Assembly (NCBI GenBank): GCA_020055645.1
Contig: CM034547.1
Coordinates: 6,138,001 to 6,202,000 of the forward strand
Source: Tomocerus qinae
Taxonomy: Eukaryota > Arthropoda > Collembola > Entomobryomorpha > Tomoceridae
Reading direction: 5' to 3'
DNA: 64,000 nucleotides
Shown: positions 12,441-24,618 of the stretch, in pieces
How the letters are laid out: each line of letters starts with the position of its first letter
Numbering within the stretch: position 1 is the stretch's first letter
Notes under the pieces: generated by a model
What the model was told of the DNA's origin: nothing
Database searches by the model: none
What the model saw: the letters and a program-made list of their open reading frames with translations, nothing else
Translations under genes and position numbers: made by a program

Positions 12441-12626
12441 AACCTGTCGTGGGTTCTGAATGTGTTTAATTTCCCCGTATTATATCCTTCTTTTCATTAT
12501 TATGATTGATCTAATTATGGGGATTAACTAAGTTTACATAAGATACTAAATAGAAAGTTGAATGTTAACTTGCAGTCAGTTGCATGCAGTAGGCATCGCT
12601 AACACAATATCACAATTAATCTAATA

Positions 12627-14702
12627 ATGCCCCAATCTATTACAAAATATTTCATTATGAATATCACCATTTTTGCAATTGTTTTTGTTCTCTTTCGCCC
12701 TTTGACTAATTCAAATTCCGTCCAAGCAATGAAAATACAAGAAATAATTAGCGAAATAGTGGAACAATTTTCACAATGTGACTTGTATTTAATAGACACT
12801 GGCGATCTTAATGAAAATTCAAAAATAACAACATCCCCAATTCTTGAGACTATTGTTGTGGAAAACAGACGAGATATTTTTTATTTTAACCTGAATCTTC
12901 TTAATTCGTCCTTTCAACCCAAAACTGTAAAACAAAGAAAAGGTACACAAAATCATTGTGCCTTAATTATCGCCCATTTTTCTACTTTAGGTGAACATAT
13001 TTATCAGTTGTTTTCCAATACTTTGACACGCCATCTGAATTCTTACACAAAGAAAAATGAAGATTTCTACATCTTTATCACAAATTCATCACTTTCCAAA
13101 AATCTGTTGCTATCTAATTTCTCTATGGATTTGAGATACAAAATTCTACTAGAAGAAACTGGAACTGATAACAGCAGCAGCCCTATGCTACCAATTAAAG
13201 GATTCACCGTTTGCTTCTACTGTAACAATGGCAAAGAAGAGATCGTGGAAATTCAACTAAAGAAAACAGAACAAATCCTAATAACGGACCTGTTTCCAGA
13301 TTTTACCAAAAATGGGCATGGAAAAATAATTAGAATTTCAACTTCCATGAAGCTCCATTTTTTAATAGAATTGAAAAAGAAAAATGGAGAATGGATTGCA
13401 AGACGGGGGCAAGTAAAGTCATTTGTGGAAGAAATGGTTTCTCGATTCAATTATACTTACATCGTTTTTCCTTCGATGGGTGGATCTGGAGTTGTACTTC
13501 CGAATGGTACTTGGATCGGATCTGTAGCAGATGTGTTAGAAGACAGGGCAGATTATGGTGTGGCTACAGCGAATTTCCCGCGTTTTTCAGTGGTAGAACC
13601 ATCAGCTGCTTTTGGGGAAGTGAGCATTCAGTTTGTAACAGGACAACCAAAGAAAAGCTACCCTTGGAATTCAATATACAAACCATTTCATTGGAAATTG
13701 TGGTGCTCCTTATGTTTCTCCATTTTTCTGACCTATTTTACATTCAAACTAATCCAAAAATACAGAATATCATTCTACAAATATCAACAGCCAGAACTTT
13801 TTGAAAAACATTTATTTACCAAACTTCTGTTTAATTTAGTTGAAATAAGTGTTGACAAATGTCCATTGAATTTTTCCGGAAGGATACTCTATGCTTCTTG
13901 GTTACTTTCTATCCTGATTATCGTGACCTTGTACAGATCGAAACTAGCATCACTCAGGACATTTACTACAGTAGAAAAAATGCCGACAACATTTGAAGAA
14001 CTGTCTAATTCTCAAGATTTTCAATGGGGTTTGGAAGCAGGACTTTTGGGAGGTGTTACCATCCCTTACTTCAAAAATGGTGGAAAAACTCTCAGAGCCT
14101 TGTATCATAAAATGAGTTTTGGTAGAGAGGATAAATGTTTTCTCCGAGCGGAAAATTCAAACTTTGCTTGCTTTTCTTTGTCTGGTCAAATTGAATATAT
14201 TATGGGGTCAAATTACGGTCTTTCAGACAAAATTCCAATAGTCGTCTCCAAAGAATCTACAGCGCAAATGATTTCCAGCTGCTGCACCAAACCAAGGGCT
14301 ATTTGGAAACCGAACTTTGACCAAGTAATAACCAGAGCTTATGTTTCAGGGCTGATTTACAAATGGAAAATGCTAGATCTAGTGTCTCAACGACAAAAAT
14401 ACTTCGAATTGAACAAAGCAAACATTAGCATTAAAGAGGCTAGTGCCACAGGACCATCGAGGCTTATTATACCCCATCTGAAAGCCCCCATTTACATATT
14501 TGTTTTAGGGATTTTCATTGCTTCCGTCTGTTTTTTAATTGAAATATTGCAGAAAAATCCGTTCTACCACAATCCATCGATTGTAAAATTTCCACAATTT
14601 CCAGCACATATAATATTCAGATATTTAGACAACAAAAATCCATTTGGACACAACAACCACAATACTGCAGTGACCCCAAAATTAAAAGCAATTATAATTT
14701 AA
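12627..14702 (+). CDS. Ionotropic receptor-like channel 1 (IR/iGluR family)
   Basis: Divergent ionotropic receptor of the type used by protostomes for smell, taste and related senses; a ligand-gated cation channel of the plasma membrane. Single exon, 691 aa. Order: hydrophobic start (about 10-30, signal-like); N-terminal domain with ENxxCxxxI-type segment (NHCALIIAHF); ligand-binding S1 lobe from about 255 (RGQVKSFVEEMVSRFNYTYI, then GTWIGSVADVLEDRADYGVA); M1 about 357-377; the TM segment after the pore about 419-443 ending in TLYRSKLASL, at the place of the iGluR SYTANLA motif; S2 lobe (GLEAGLLGGVTIPYFKNGGK); last TM about 618-640. The canonical iGluR glutamate-binding signature is not evident, as usual in IRs. 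First of three tandem paralogues in the same orientation. The start gives the best signal peptide. Confidence 0.9.
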   Translation: MPQSITKYFIMNITIFAIVFVLFRPLTNSNSVQAMKIQEIISEIVEQFSQCDLYLIDTGDLNENSKITTSPILETIVVENRRDIFYFNLNLLNSSFQPKTVKQRKGTQNHCALIIAHFSTLGEHIYQLFSNTLTRHLNSYTKKNEDFYIFITNSSLSKNLLLSNFSMDLRYKILLEETGTDNSSSPMLPIKGFTVCFYCNNGKEEIVEIQLKKTEQILITDLFPDFTKNGHGKIIRISTSMKLHFLIELKKKNGEWIARRGQVKSFVEEMVSRFNYTYIVFPSMGGSGVVLPNGTWIGSVADVLEDRADYGVATANFPRFSVVEPSAAFGEVSIQFVTGQPKKSYPWNSIYKPFHWKLWCSLCFSIFLTYFTFKLIQKYRISFYKYQQPELFEKHLFTKLLFNLVEISVDKCPLNFSGRILYASWLLSILIIVTLYRSKLASLRTFTTVEKMPTTFEELSNSQDFQWGLEAGLLGGVTIPYFKNGGKTLRALYHKMSFGREDKCFLRAENSNFACFSLSGQIEYIMGSNYGLSDKIPIVVSKESTAQMISSCCTKPRAIWKPNFDQVITRAYVSGLIYKWKMLDLVSQRQKYFELNKANISIKEASATGPSRLIIPHLKAPIYIFVLGIFIASVCFLIEILQKNPFYHNPSIVKFPQFPAHIIFRYLDNKNPFGHNNHNTAVTPKLKAIII

Positions 14703-16226
14703 TTTATAATTCCTACAATTAACAGAGATGTAACTTTGTCAAATGACTGATCAGTTCTGCATTTTTCATCATACTAGCTTGCATGCATACTGTGAACATA
14801 GTACAATTTGAATTAATTCTAATATTCTAAAGCTAGAGAAAAATTTGGTTACTTTTATGTACAATTGGAACTAATCCTTCGATCCTTCCAACATGATTGG
14901 ATATGGCCATCAACCTTATTTTGAAAACGCATTTTAGCTGTTCGACACTTCCCATGGACGCTGGGATTGGCAATTTGAATTTGGCATTATCTGTAATCTG
15001 TAGACAGTTTGTCATTTTTGCAAATGTACTAAATAAAATATTAGGCATCTATCGTGAATGCGGATCCTACGAATGGGACACGCTTTTAACGAAATTGCAT
15101 CGATAAAATCATATGTTTGATTACCTACTATACTTTCTACATAAGCCAAATCAGTCTAGTAGATTCAATGCCATTTATTTTTGGCGCATATTACAGAAAG
15201 GTTTAAGAAACTTGTTGAAAACAGTTGAGGACAGCAGAAATTTAATGTTCAAGGCAGCCGACAGTTTCCCATGTAGTAAAATTGTTGGAATCCAATAATT
15301 GAAGTACTCCAAAAAAGCATTTTCTTAAGTATATATGAATTGTAAAATAAATGTTATGAATTATTTGACGTATACTCAAGTTTTAGCTATCGAAATTTGT
15401 TAAGATTCGTCGATAATGCTTATGGGTCCTCCTAATGTTCCCCCCATTCACTCATGTGCTCTCGCAGTTTACTCTAATTTTACTCTAATCACATTCATTT
15501 ATAGATCCTCCAAAAGTACATTTATAGTCCTCCAGAATTGTTGAAGGATCCTTCAATCTTTATGGGAAATTGTGTTCATAATTCTTTTTACATGCGATGT
15601 ATTCATCATTGAGTTCGAAATATTGCCCTGTTGCATGTGGAACTCTATCGACTGCCTTTCCTTGAGAATTCTTCGGTTCTCCATCATTTGGAAAGAAACT
15701 TACCTAGTAGGTAGTCTAAGTCCTAGGTAGGTGTTATAATATCTTTAATTGCTAGATGCTTTTATTACAATGATTCTAATAGTGGTCAGCTCGCGCTGGT
15801 GTCTAGAAAAATAGCTACACTCATTAATTTTTACTGCATTATCGTAGCTGACTGACTGTTTGTAAGGACAATGACCAATGTCTGTCAAGTGTAATGCAAG
15901 GTACCTTTTCTCAAATTATTTATTTTCTGCAATTAATCTAATTAAAATAAATGCAATTGTAAATGAGTACAGATAGGTTTTAAGTAGATTACTTGACACA
16001 AGTATCTGTAGCAAGTGATTGTTTTAATTTAATACTCGATTCCTATTCTTCCCATGAACGGGCACGACGGGCAGAGCTATTAACATTCTCACAAAGCACC
16101 CCTTATTGAGAGAGAAAATTATTTGGAAATGGAGAAGTTCGATAATAATACCAATTCTACTAATGGGATTTACAGTAACGAAGCATGTTCGTATCGTAAC
16201 TTAGACAGTCGCAATCTCATCTCACG
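14703..16226. other. Intergenic region between receptors 1 and 2
   Basis: Two short adjacent forward open frames (14897-15106, 69 codons; 15113-15298, 61 codons) show no family I know and no hydrophobic or motif signature, so they are not called as genes. The rest is AT-rich with no recognised repeat. Confidence 0.5.
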
Positions 16227-18203
16227 ATGGAACTTTCTTGGGCATTGACGGTGTACTCTATTTTGTTGATAGTCTGCATTTCCAGAATAGTATGTAGTAA
16301 CAGCGTAGAAATGAAAACGTCTGTAATATTTGCGACCAAAATAATAACCGAAAAATTCAACCACTGTGATTTATTTATTCTCGGAGATGCAGATAATGAT
16401 AATAAACACAACTTACACATTGCAATGACTAATTTGATCACAAATTCTGCGAGGGAATTTTATAACATAAATATTGGCAAGAAAAACATTCCATCTAAAA
16501 AGCTATTGAATTCCAAAAGAAAAATTGGAACTCGAGAAAACTGTGCGATAGTTGTTTCGATTTTCCTCGGCTCAATGAACAATTTGCTCATGGAAAAGTT
16601 TTTCAGCTTACTGAGTGAGCATTTGAATAGTGTCACAAAGATAAATGAAGATTACTACATATTTTTAACTACTCCGGAAAAATCCTCTGGAATTTTGCAT
16701 TCGGATTTAGGGTCGAAAATAAAATATAAAATTGTCTTGAGTGACTTATCTAATGAGAGATTTGAAGGGAAAGCTATTTGCTTTTACTGTGATCACGGAG
16801 AACCCGAAAGTGTTAGTGTGGAAATAGAGTTCAAGAAAAAGCAACTAAATTTGAATTCTATTTTTCCTGACTTCACAAAAAATGGAAATGGACACGCTCT
16901 AGTTTTTTCTAGTGGTACGAAGATACAGTTTTTGGTTCAAATATCCCGCTTAGATAGCGTATGGCAAATAGACGGAGGTCAAGCAAAATATGTAATCGAC
17001 GAATTGATGAAAACGTTTAATTTCACTTACAAGGTGATACCTTCTGCAGGGGGAGGGACTGGAGTGACTTTAGAAAATGGAACATGGATTGGATCTGTGG
17101 GGGATGTTCTTTATGAACGGGCTGATTTAGGAATTGGCACAAGTATGAATCTTCCAAGATTTTCTGCAGTGGAAATGACCACTTCGTTCTCACATTTGAG
17201 TATTGACTTTGTCACTGGTCAGCCGCATCAAAGCTATTCATGGAATTCTGTTTATAAACCATTCCTCCCTCAGCTGTGGCTGGGAATATTTATCTCTGTA
17301 GTCTTGATTGTGACAACATTCAAAATAATTGAAAAGTTAGAAATTATTCCGTCCTCTAATTTTCACTCCCATAGATTTATGTTTATTTTATTTGCCCTAA
17401 CTGAAAGTTGGATTGTTTTTCCTCGAAGTATTCCTGGAAGAATTCTTTGTGGCACCTGGCTCTTATCCTGTGTTGTTTTTTGTACATTGTATCGCTCGAA
17501 ATTAGTGGGCATAATGACGTTCCCGATATTGGAGAATATCCCATCTACTTTTGACGAAGTGGCAAAATCAACGACGTTTGAATTGGGGTTGGAATCTGGT
17601 ATTATTGGAGGTGTGACAATATCACTTTTCAAAAATGGCGGCAAAACAATGAAGACCATTTATTCGAAATTGTCAACAGGGTGGGAAGATAAATGCTTTC
17701 ATAGAGCGATAACCAACAATTTTATCTGCATTTCGCTATCGGGAAAAACTGAATTATTGCTCCGCACCAATTTTAGTACCTCGGAGAAAATCCCATTAAG
17801 GCTTTCGAAGGACTCTGTAGCCTATTATCAACCTGCATTTGCAGTGAAGCCAAAAAGAATTTGGAAGACCAATTTTGATCGAGTTATCAAAGCTTCTACT
17901 GCTACTGGATTGATATATAAATGGAAAACTCTGGATCTAAGTTTGCAAAGGAAACAACACATTCAGTGGGAAAAGTTAAATAATATTACAAAACATTCAA
18001 ACAGCGATGTTAGCCAAGGTCCTTCTAAATTAACAACTAGGCATCTTAAAGCTTCTTGGATTTTGTATTTTATTGGTATGGCTTTTTCAGTTTTGTATTT
18101 TACAGGCGAACTGATAATGAATTTTAGAAAAAGTTCAAAAGCAGCTAAACAAAAATTATTTTCGTTTGTAAATAGAGATATAATTAATCGTGGTTGTCCC
18201 TGA
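16227..18203 (+). CDS. Ionotropic receptor-like channel 2 (IR/iGluR family)
   Basis: Tandem paralogue of the receptor at 12627; single exon, 658 aa. A clear signal peptide (LTVYSILLIVCISRIVCSN) precedes the N-terminal domain. The S1 lobe starts near 245 (GGQAKYVIDELMKTFNFTY, then VTLENGTWIGSVGDVLYERA); FVTGQPHQSYSWNSVYKPF leads into M1 (350-369); the second TM is at about 405-430 and ends TLYRSKLVGIMTF; S2 contains GLESGIIGGVTISLFKNGGK and RIWKTNFDRVIKAS; the last TM is at 611-630. Conservation of the S1/S2 and TM blocks with neighbours 1 and 3, together with an uninterrupted frame, argues for a functional gene. Ligand unknown. Confidence 0.92.
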   Translation: MELSWALTVYSILLIVCISRIVCSNSVEMKTSVIFATKIITEKFNHCDLFILGDADNDNKHNLHIAMTNLITNSAREFYNINIGKKNIPSKKLLNSKRKIGTRENCAIVVSIFLGSMNNLLMEKFFSLLSEHLNSVTKINEDYYIFLTTPEKSSGILHSDLGSKIKYKIVLSDLSNERFEGKAICFYCDHGEPESVSVEIEFKKKQLNLNSIFPDFTKNGNGHALVFSSGTKIQFLVQISRLDSVWQIDGGQAKYVIDELMKTFNFTYKVIPSAGGGTGVTLENGTWIGSVGDVLYERADLGIGTSMNLPRFSAVEMTTSFSHLSIDFVTGQPHQSYSWNSVYKPFLPQLWLGIFISVVLIVTTFKIIEKLEIIPSSNFHSHRFMFILFALTESWIVFPRSIPGRILCGTWLLSCVVFCTLYRSKLVGIMTFPILENIPSTFDEVAKSTTFELGLESGIIGGVTISLFKNGGKTMKTIYSKLSTGWEDKCFHRAITNNFICISLSGKTELLLRTNFSTSEKIPLRLSKDSVAYYQPAFAVKPKRIWKTNFDRVIKASTATGLIYKWKTLDLSLQRKQHIQWEKLNNITKHSNSDVSQGPSKLTTRHLKASWILYFIGMAFSVLYFTGELIMNFRKSSKAAKQKLFSFVNRDIINRGCP

Positions 18204-20161
18204 AAAATCATAAAGAAAAACGTAGAAATGCTAACTAAAGTTAAAAACAGCTCTGTTACACATCTACGTATTCAATATTTCATTCTCAATATCGCACAGA
18301 AAATTATTTGTAAAAAATATCATTAATAAAAGATGAAAGACAGATATTTCGGCCCAACCATGTCACCAATTGCCACATTTGTATCCACACTATCCCCTGA
18401 AAAATAGACTATTTAATTGGTCGAAAGAACTTGAAAGAAGAATGATATTCCAGTAACTTCTAATAATATCTGTATGCACATTGCACAAGTATAATCCACA
18501 CGGCAAAAGTAACCTAATTAATATTTGATTACTAATCACATTTCATCGAATCGAAAAATATGTATTTAGAGGAAAATATCTCTTCCTTAATTTGTTTTGC
18601 ATTACTTATATCATGATTGTCTATAATTATTACAATGCTCAAGAATCCCAATCCATAACGTTAATTCAACTCTACTATTTACGATCGCATGTTCATACCA
18701 CACTCTTATTATGAGGTCAATAAAATATGATGGTGTCAATCTCCATTACAGAGAATTTTGATTCAAACCACAATAATTCAATCAATACTTCTTGGTTAAC
18801 AGTATACAGTGTGCATAAAACGATTAGTATTAACCTTTAGAGTGGTACTATTATCTGTATTAAGTGTATTATGACAGATTCCAGCTCCAGAAAATCGGGT
18901 TCTAAATACCCTACCACCAATACAAATTGTACATTGTCATTTCATGACTGAAAACTTTGATGGTCAGAGACAACATATTATGTTTTGGAAAGTCTATATA
19001 AAAGCAGAACATTTTAAAGTATTACCGCCCATACAAAACTGCAACGAAAATTTCATCTTTAATCTCTTTATCTCTGTAATGCTATTTTCTGAAAGTTTAA
19101 TGAAAAATGTGGAATTAAAGTCTTTCAAATGATTTTTAGAAAACTAATAAAAAACTGTATTTTCGTTTCGTTATCCATTCTATCGTGTAACGAAAGTTTT
19201 TAAAAACACAACCGTAACCCCATACTAACTAATTTGTACATACAAATCTAACAAATCACCATTGAACAAATCTCTAGTTAGCAGATTATTATTTCTATCT
19301 GTATAATGTAAGCTTATGTTATCTACCACTATTCCTTCTTCTAATAGATAAAACACATCTCTACAATATTATTTCCGCGACAAGGGACGCTTGACAGTGA
19401 CACTTGACAATAATTCCAGTGTCAACTTTGTGTACATAGAGAACATGTCGAGACGATAAATTGATGCAGTCAACAATTTCAGACGATTTTTAATATGGGA
19501 ATAAAGTTTTGATTTTACAACCATGATGCTGGTTTCTCTTTCATTTATTAATTTCCATAAGAAAAGAAAGCTGTCTTTGCCTCGCTTTTGAAATTGAGCA
19601 AGCGACAAGCGAATAGATCAGTTGGATTTGACTGATTTATAAATGATAAAAAATGAATATTTGATCAATTATTGATCTTGAATGACTATTTTGTTCCTGA
19701 TCGACTGACAGTCAAGGTCTAAGGTCTAGCTATTTAGCCAATATATTTTACCAAACTTTAAAAATTGGTTGGTAAATATTATGATGATTGCAGAAGAGTT
19801 TGATTAAGCACCTACGCTGATTATGTTACCTCCGATTTGCATATAAAAAGGATATTTATTCTCCACAGAGAAAGCACGGCTGGAATTTGGTGTTTGGCAT
19901 TGGGGAGACTTAATTGTTAGGTCGACTATTTTCCCAGTTTACATAAGTAGGTACCTTACCCATTTGTACACATCACAAATCACAAAACAATTCATAAATC
20001 ACATCTGTTTGTTGTTTTTATAAGTACCATAAAAACGCCGAATCAGAAAATGAGAATCATAAATTGCTGCAGGTGAAAAGTCATTGAACAATTCGTGGTG
20101 AGGATAGTTAGACGTTTGTCTGAAGCTTTGGGGAATTGCAAAGATTAATTCTATTTAAAAA
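18204..20161. other. Intergenic region between receptors 2 and 3
   Basis: About 2 kb of AT-rich DNA. Short open frames on both strands have no protein-like features. No repeat was recognised. Confidence 0.55.
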
Positions 20162-22120
20162 ATGTATTTGAATAAATTGTTTGTGATTTCGATTCTAATT
20201 TCTTTAAGTTCATCTGCCGACATTAAAAGTCTCAGCTCTGTATCATCGGAAATAATTTCAACGCATTTTAATTCCTGTGATGTATTTTTTATTCATGACG
20301 GAAACAAAGAATTCGTTTCAGAAGTGCAATCAAGTCTAAAACAATTGTTTTCTCAAATACGCAGAGATCTCTTTAGTGTAAATATATACGAAGTAAAGCC
20401 AACGAATTATTTCAATCCCTTCCAATCCAGTAGGAAAATTGGGTTCCGAGACCAATGTGCAGCAATAGTTTTATTTCTCTCCGAATTAAATGAAGGCCTT
20501 GAGGAGAGGCTGGATGACATTTTATTTCCTCACCTAGGATCAATTGCTCGGCAAGATGAAGATCATTTTATTTTTGTGACACAATACGAAACAGCAGAGA
20601 GCTTGCTATTTTCAAAATTGGGAAGTAAAATCAAATACAAAATAGCCTTGTACACTGACGACAATTTCTTTGTTCGAGGAGAAACAATTTGCTTTTATTG
20701 TAACAACGGTCTACCTGTAAAAGTAAGTATCGACCTGAAAAACTTCATGAAGGAAAATTCAAAACAGGTGGAAACGTTGTTTCCAGAATTTACAAAAAAT
20801 GGGAATGGCCACACAATTCGTTTATCAAGTACAACAATAGTAAAGTTTAAAATTGAATTAGAGGAGCAGAATGGGAATTGGAAAATCAAAAGAGGATGTA
20901 CAAAACCTGTTATGGAAGAAATGACGTCGAGGTTGAACTACACATACATCGTATTTCCGTCGACTGGAAACGGGACTGGAGTACGACGAAATGGCACCTG
21001 GACTGGTTCTATTGGCGACGTTTTAAAAGGAAAAGCAGATTTGAGTGCAGCAACAAGTATAAATTTGCCGCGATTTCTTGCAGTGGTTATGACTGCTTCT
21101 TTTATGGACCAAGAGATTTCTTTCGTCACCCGCCGACCGAAATTAAGTTACTCATGGACAGCTATCTATCAACCGTTTGCCATACCACTCTGGGGATGTA
21201 TCCTGCTGGTCAGTGCTTTCGTTTTTGCCGTATTCCAACTGATTGACAAATTCGGATCGGAACCGGAAAGTGGAAAAGGATTTCAAAGGCACCCACTATT
21301 GTTTTTGACAAGTACACTGCTCGAACAAGAAATTGAATCTCCGCGCTCGGTTTCTGCCAGAGTTCTTTGTATCATCTGGTTGTTTTCAGTTCTCATTTTT
21401 GCGACACTGTATCGATCCAAGTTAGTTGGGATTATGACCTTTCCACTTTTTGAGCAAGCCCCGAAAAATTTTGAACAGTTGAGCAAGTCTACTGAATATA
21501 ATTGGGGTCTGGAAGCAGGATTAATTGGTGGAGCCTCTATCCCCTATTTCAGAGATGGTCGGGCCACCATGCGTTCTATTTACAGTAAACTTAGCAAAGG
21601 TTACGAGTCAACTTGTTTCGTAAAGGCTATGACTGACAAATTTGCGTGCATTTCGTGGAGCGGAGAGGCACGCTTTTTCCTCAGGAAGAATTTTAGCGCT
21701 TCTGAACAGCTACCTTTAGTTTTCGCTGACGATTCAGCAGCTCCGGGACAACCGGCATTCTCTATGAAAGGAAAACGCATTTGGAGAACCAATTTTGACA
21801 CAGTGATAAAATCTGCAAAGGCCTCTGGATTGGTGATGAAGTGGACAACAATGGACTTGGATGAGGAAAGACGAAAACATGTCATTTGGGAACAACTTCA
21901 TTCAACCACAAAAATCATACCAGAAGAAGGACCTTCAAAACTTCAAATCGTTAATCTTAAAGGACCCTTCTATTTATTGATTTGTGGCTGCTCTGCAAGT
22001 TTTCTTGCCTTTATTTACGAGATTTTTATTGGTTTATTCAAACGAATTCGAATTTTAAAGTTAGCCAAGATATTTTTCTCTACATGCAGATGTCGATTGC
22101 CCTCAAAACAAAGATTATGA
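20162..22120 (+). CDS. Ionotropic receptor-like channel 3 (IR/iGluR family)
   Basis: Third tandem receptor; single exon, 652 aa. Signal peptide LFVISILISLSSSADI. S1 lobe from about 240 (GCTKPVMEEMTSRLNYTYIV, then RRNGTWTGSIGDVLKGKADL); FVTRRPKLSYSWTAIYQPF before M1 (343-362); second TM about 400-424 with ATLYRSKLVGIMTF; S2 lobe with GLEAGLIGGASIPYFRDG and RIWRTNFDTVIKSAKASG; last TM 603-623 followed by a short basic cytoplasmic tail. It resembles receptors 1 and 2 over its whole length, which dates the duplications to after the single-exon state arose. Ligand unknown. Confidence 0.92.
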   Translation: MYLNKLFVISILISLSSSADIKSLSSVSSEIISTHFNSCDVFFIHDGNKEFVSEVQSSLKQLFSQIRRDLFSVNIYEVKPTNYFNPFQSSRKIGFRDQCAAIVLFLSELNEGLEERLDDILFPHLGSIARQDEDHFIFVTQYETAESLLFSKLGSKIKYKIALYTDDNFFVRGETICFYCNNGLPVKVSIDLKNFMKENSKQVETLFPEFTKNGNGHTIRLSSTTIVKFKIELEEQNGNWKIKRGCTKPVMEEMTSRLNYTYIVFPSTGNGTGVRRNGTWTGSIGDVLKGKADLSAATSINLPRFLAVVMTASFMDQEISFVTRRPKLSYSWTAIYQPFAIPLWGCILLVSAFVFAVFQLIDKFGSEPESGKGFQRHPLLFLTSTLLEQEIESPRSVSARVLCIIWLFSVLIFATLYRSKLVGIMTFPLFEQAPKNFEQLSKSTEYNWGLEAGLIGGASIPYFRDGRATMRSIYSKLSKGYESTCFVKAMTDKFACISWSGEARFFLRKNFSASEQLPLVFADDSAAPGQPAFSMKGKRIWRTNFDTVIKSAKASGLVMKWTTMDLDEERRKHVIWEQLHSTTKIIPEEGPSKLQIVNLKGPFYLLICGCSASFLAFIYEIFIGLFKRIRILKLAKIFFSTCRCRLPSKQRL

Positions 22121-24618
22121 TGATTGGCATACTCGGATGAGATGAAACTATAAATTGATAGTTTGCACCAATATTGATATTTTCACCTCAACAATTTTTT
22201 CATGCTGACTCCTTGCCTTTCTCTATCAATATACATCCAATGTAAAGGCAATCTGATTTTACGCTTTACATTTCATATTATGCACTCACCAAGTGACTGC
22301 TAACCAATAAAGTGAAAAAGCTATGCAGCTTGATTCTTGCACTAACAGATAAATGACATGTAGTGTTATGTCTCTAAAGAAGTGTCTCACAAAGAAAAGA
22401 ACTTGTCTTTGAAAAATTTCTGTGAAATAGGCAAATAGTTGTATTGTAGATCAACATTTAGGTTAAAATTAGTCGATAAATTGTTTTTTGGTTATATTTA
22501 GGTACTGGAGTAGTTGTAATTAGTAAATAAAATCAGATGTACCTTCTACTAACCCTGCTTTTATTATTGTAGACTTATACAATAATACCGAGTACAGACA
22601 AATACCTGCAGTAGTTGCGAATAGAAATTTAATACTTTCCCATTGTTTAGAGGTCAGACCAGATATCCAGATCAGATAAAAATACATGAGACAATACAAA
22701 GCATTCTTCAATAATATTATTTACATCTAAGTGTAGTGTGTACCTAGTACTGTTACTATATTTATTTACTGTGAATACATAGTAGTACTTTCATACTAGT
22801 TACTTTATGACAACGATGTTAAACATACAGCTTTACAACATCTATTATCTTATAGACCATTGTTATTGTGATTGTTGCCCACTCTTGCACTCTCCTACGT
22901 CCTACAAGATGATGTTTATGTTCAGCTGTCCTTCAGATGTATGTTAAGTTGTTAGTTACTCCAGAACTTCTCACTCATGTTCATTGTTCTCAAGATACAA
23001 TACAGCTATACCTAAGATGTGCACAATACATGCCACTAACGGTATTTGTCGATGTACCCGGCCCGTATAATGCACAACCTGTGGCAATTGAGATGGCGAC
23101 GATATGAGGTGGTTGCCCCATTTATTTAATGTTACCCAAGATGTGACCGACCAGTTTGTAATAGAACGAGACAAGTCTTAACAGCAAGATTACATTATCC
23201 ACCAACTAGAAGATTAAACATCTGTACAGCTGCAAGTGAGAGGTGGATATCTGCGGATGACTGCGTGGAGGACGAGCTGTCTGTTGAGGCTACAGCAAAA
23301 TCAGTTTTCAAAATTTAAATATTGCGGTATTAGAAGGTGCGGACTGAAACCGCATTACTGAATAAACTGTGATCAACCTCGACCCGAAAACCTTTTCATT
23401 GGATAATCAGAGCGAAAGGTCACCACAAGAAAATTTTTTCCTGATGAAGATGAAACGGTTAAACCAGTCGCTAACTTTAATTCCATTATTGCGTAAGCTT
23501 TTTTATTATTTTTTGATAAATAAATATAATTTACTTTATTTCAACTCATTATTTTGATATATCTGAGGCTCGTGGCCTACGTCTTATGCTAAGATTAAAT
23601 ATGAAATTTGAATTTGGTTAGATTATAACATGAGTAGCCCTCAGATCAGAACTTAAGACGAGGTTACGAGCTTGAGACAATGAAACTCACACAAATACAA
23701 TCAGTCAATTACAAAATAGAAAATAGATGCAGTTTTTAATATCTCACAAGAGTCCCTGTTTGTGTTTTTCCATAACATTTTTACTATCCGTTGATGATCG
23801 ATCGAACTAAGAAACGACTTACAATAATTATTTAAGTCATGATAGTCAATATTTGCTATCAGTATTCATTAACTTTGTGAATTTGAGTTGACATTGAATC
23901 AATTAACTACATTTATGCACTGCAATTTTGCTGTATGCAATGCGACCCCTGTGACAATGCAAATATCACTTCACAGTTGACAATATATAAAATATAAATT
24001 GCTAGATATTGAAGGTGCAGCTATCATTAACTGCCCAATCCACCGGTGAATGTTAAATTAAGATATTATCGTGCTGTCAAACTGTAAAGGTCTAATTTAA
24101 ATGTCAGAAATAATTCGCTCAGAGACCCATAGACGCTTTTTAATTATCTATGCTTCAAGTGACAAAAATGTCTCGCGAAATGATGAAGATCATTATAAAG
24201 TAGGAGACATGGGATTCAGAAACGCGATTAAATAAATTGAAATTGAAACTTGCTGCAACAACAACAAAGTAAGTAATATCTTTGTAGACATTATTTCTGA
24301 TATTAATTTGCGGTACATTGAACTCTTCCCGAAATCAACTGGCTGGTACAATACAATATATAATGCACTACGGAAATAATGCGCATATTAAAAAAGTCCC
24401 ATTTCAATTTTAATTTCTGTCCAATTTCTAAAATCTATTCCTCCTGGTCACTACTTATTTTCATATTGCAGCCTTTCTTAGAACTCCTTTAAATAAAATT
24501 CCAGTTTTCATGAAAATCAAACAAAACTTTTCAATATTTTTGTTTGTAAACTGAAAACATGTAAAAATCTGTAAAACCAGAAACGAAAACTCTAATATTT
24601 CAGTCGTTTGATTTTCAG
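22121..24618. other. Gene-poor region upstream of oxidase A
   Basis: No gene was identified. A GC-richer stretch at about 22860-23330 has short open frames on both strands without recognisable family features. A strong donor-like site (AAAGTAAGT) at 24267 could end a 5' untranslated exon of the following oxidase gene, whose first coding exon was not located with confidence. Confidence 0.5.

Larger units (their letters stand above)
11854..12626. other. Intergenic region between desaturase and first receptor
   Basis: Holds the desaturase 3' region, an exon-like segment on the minus strand (12269-12358) and a strong G/C hairpin (12415-12440), described separately. Nothing else was recognised. 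Confidence 0.6.

Noticed and set aside
14833-15298. Small genes between receptors 1 and 2
   Set aside because: Overlapping open frames on both strands with no recognisable motif or signal; not better than chance in this sequence.
22860-23330. Possible gene in a GC-richer stretch
   Set aside because: All six frames are broken by stops and no protein family or RNA structure was recognised.
24510-24545. MKIKQNFSIFLF as first exon of oxidase A
   Set aside because: It looks signal-like, but its donor leaves phase 0 while the next exon needs phase 1; joining them gives an early stop.
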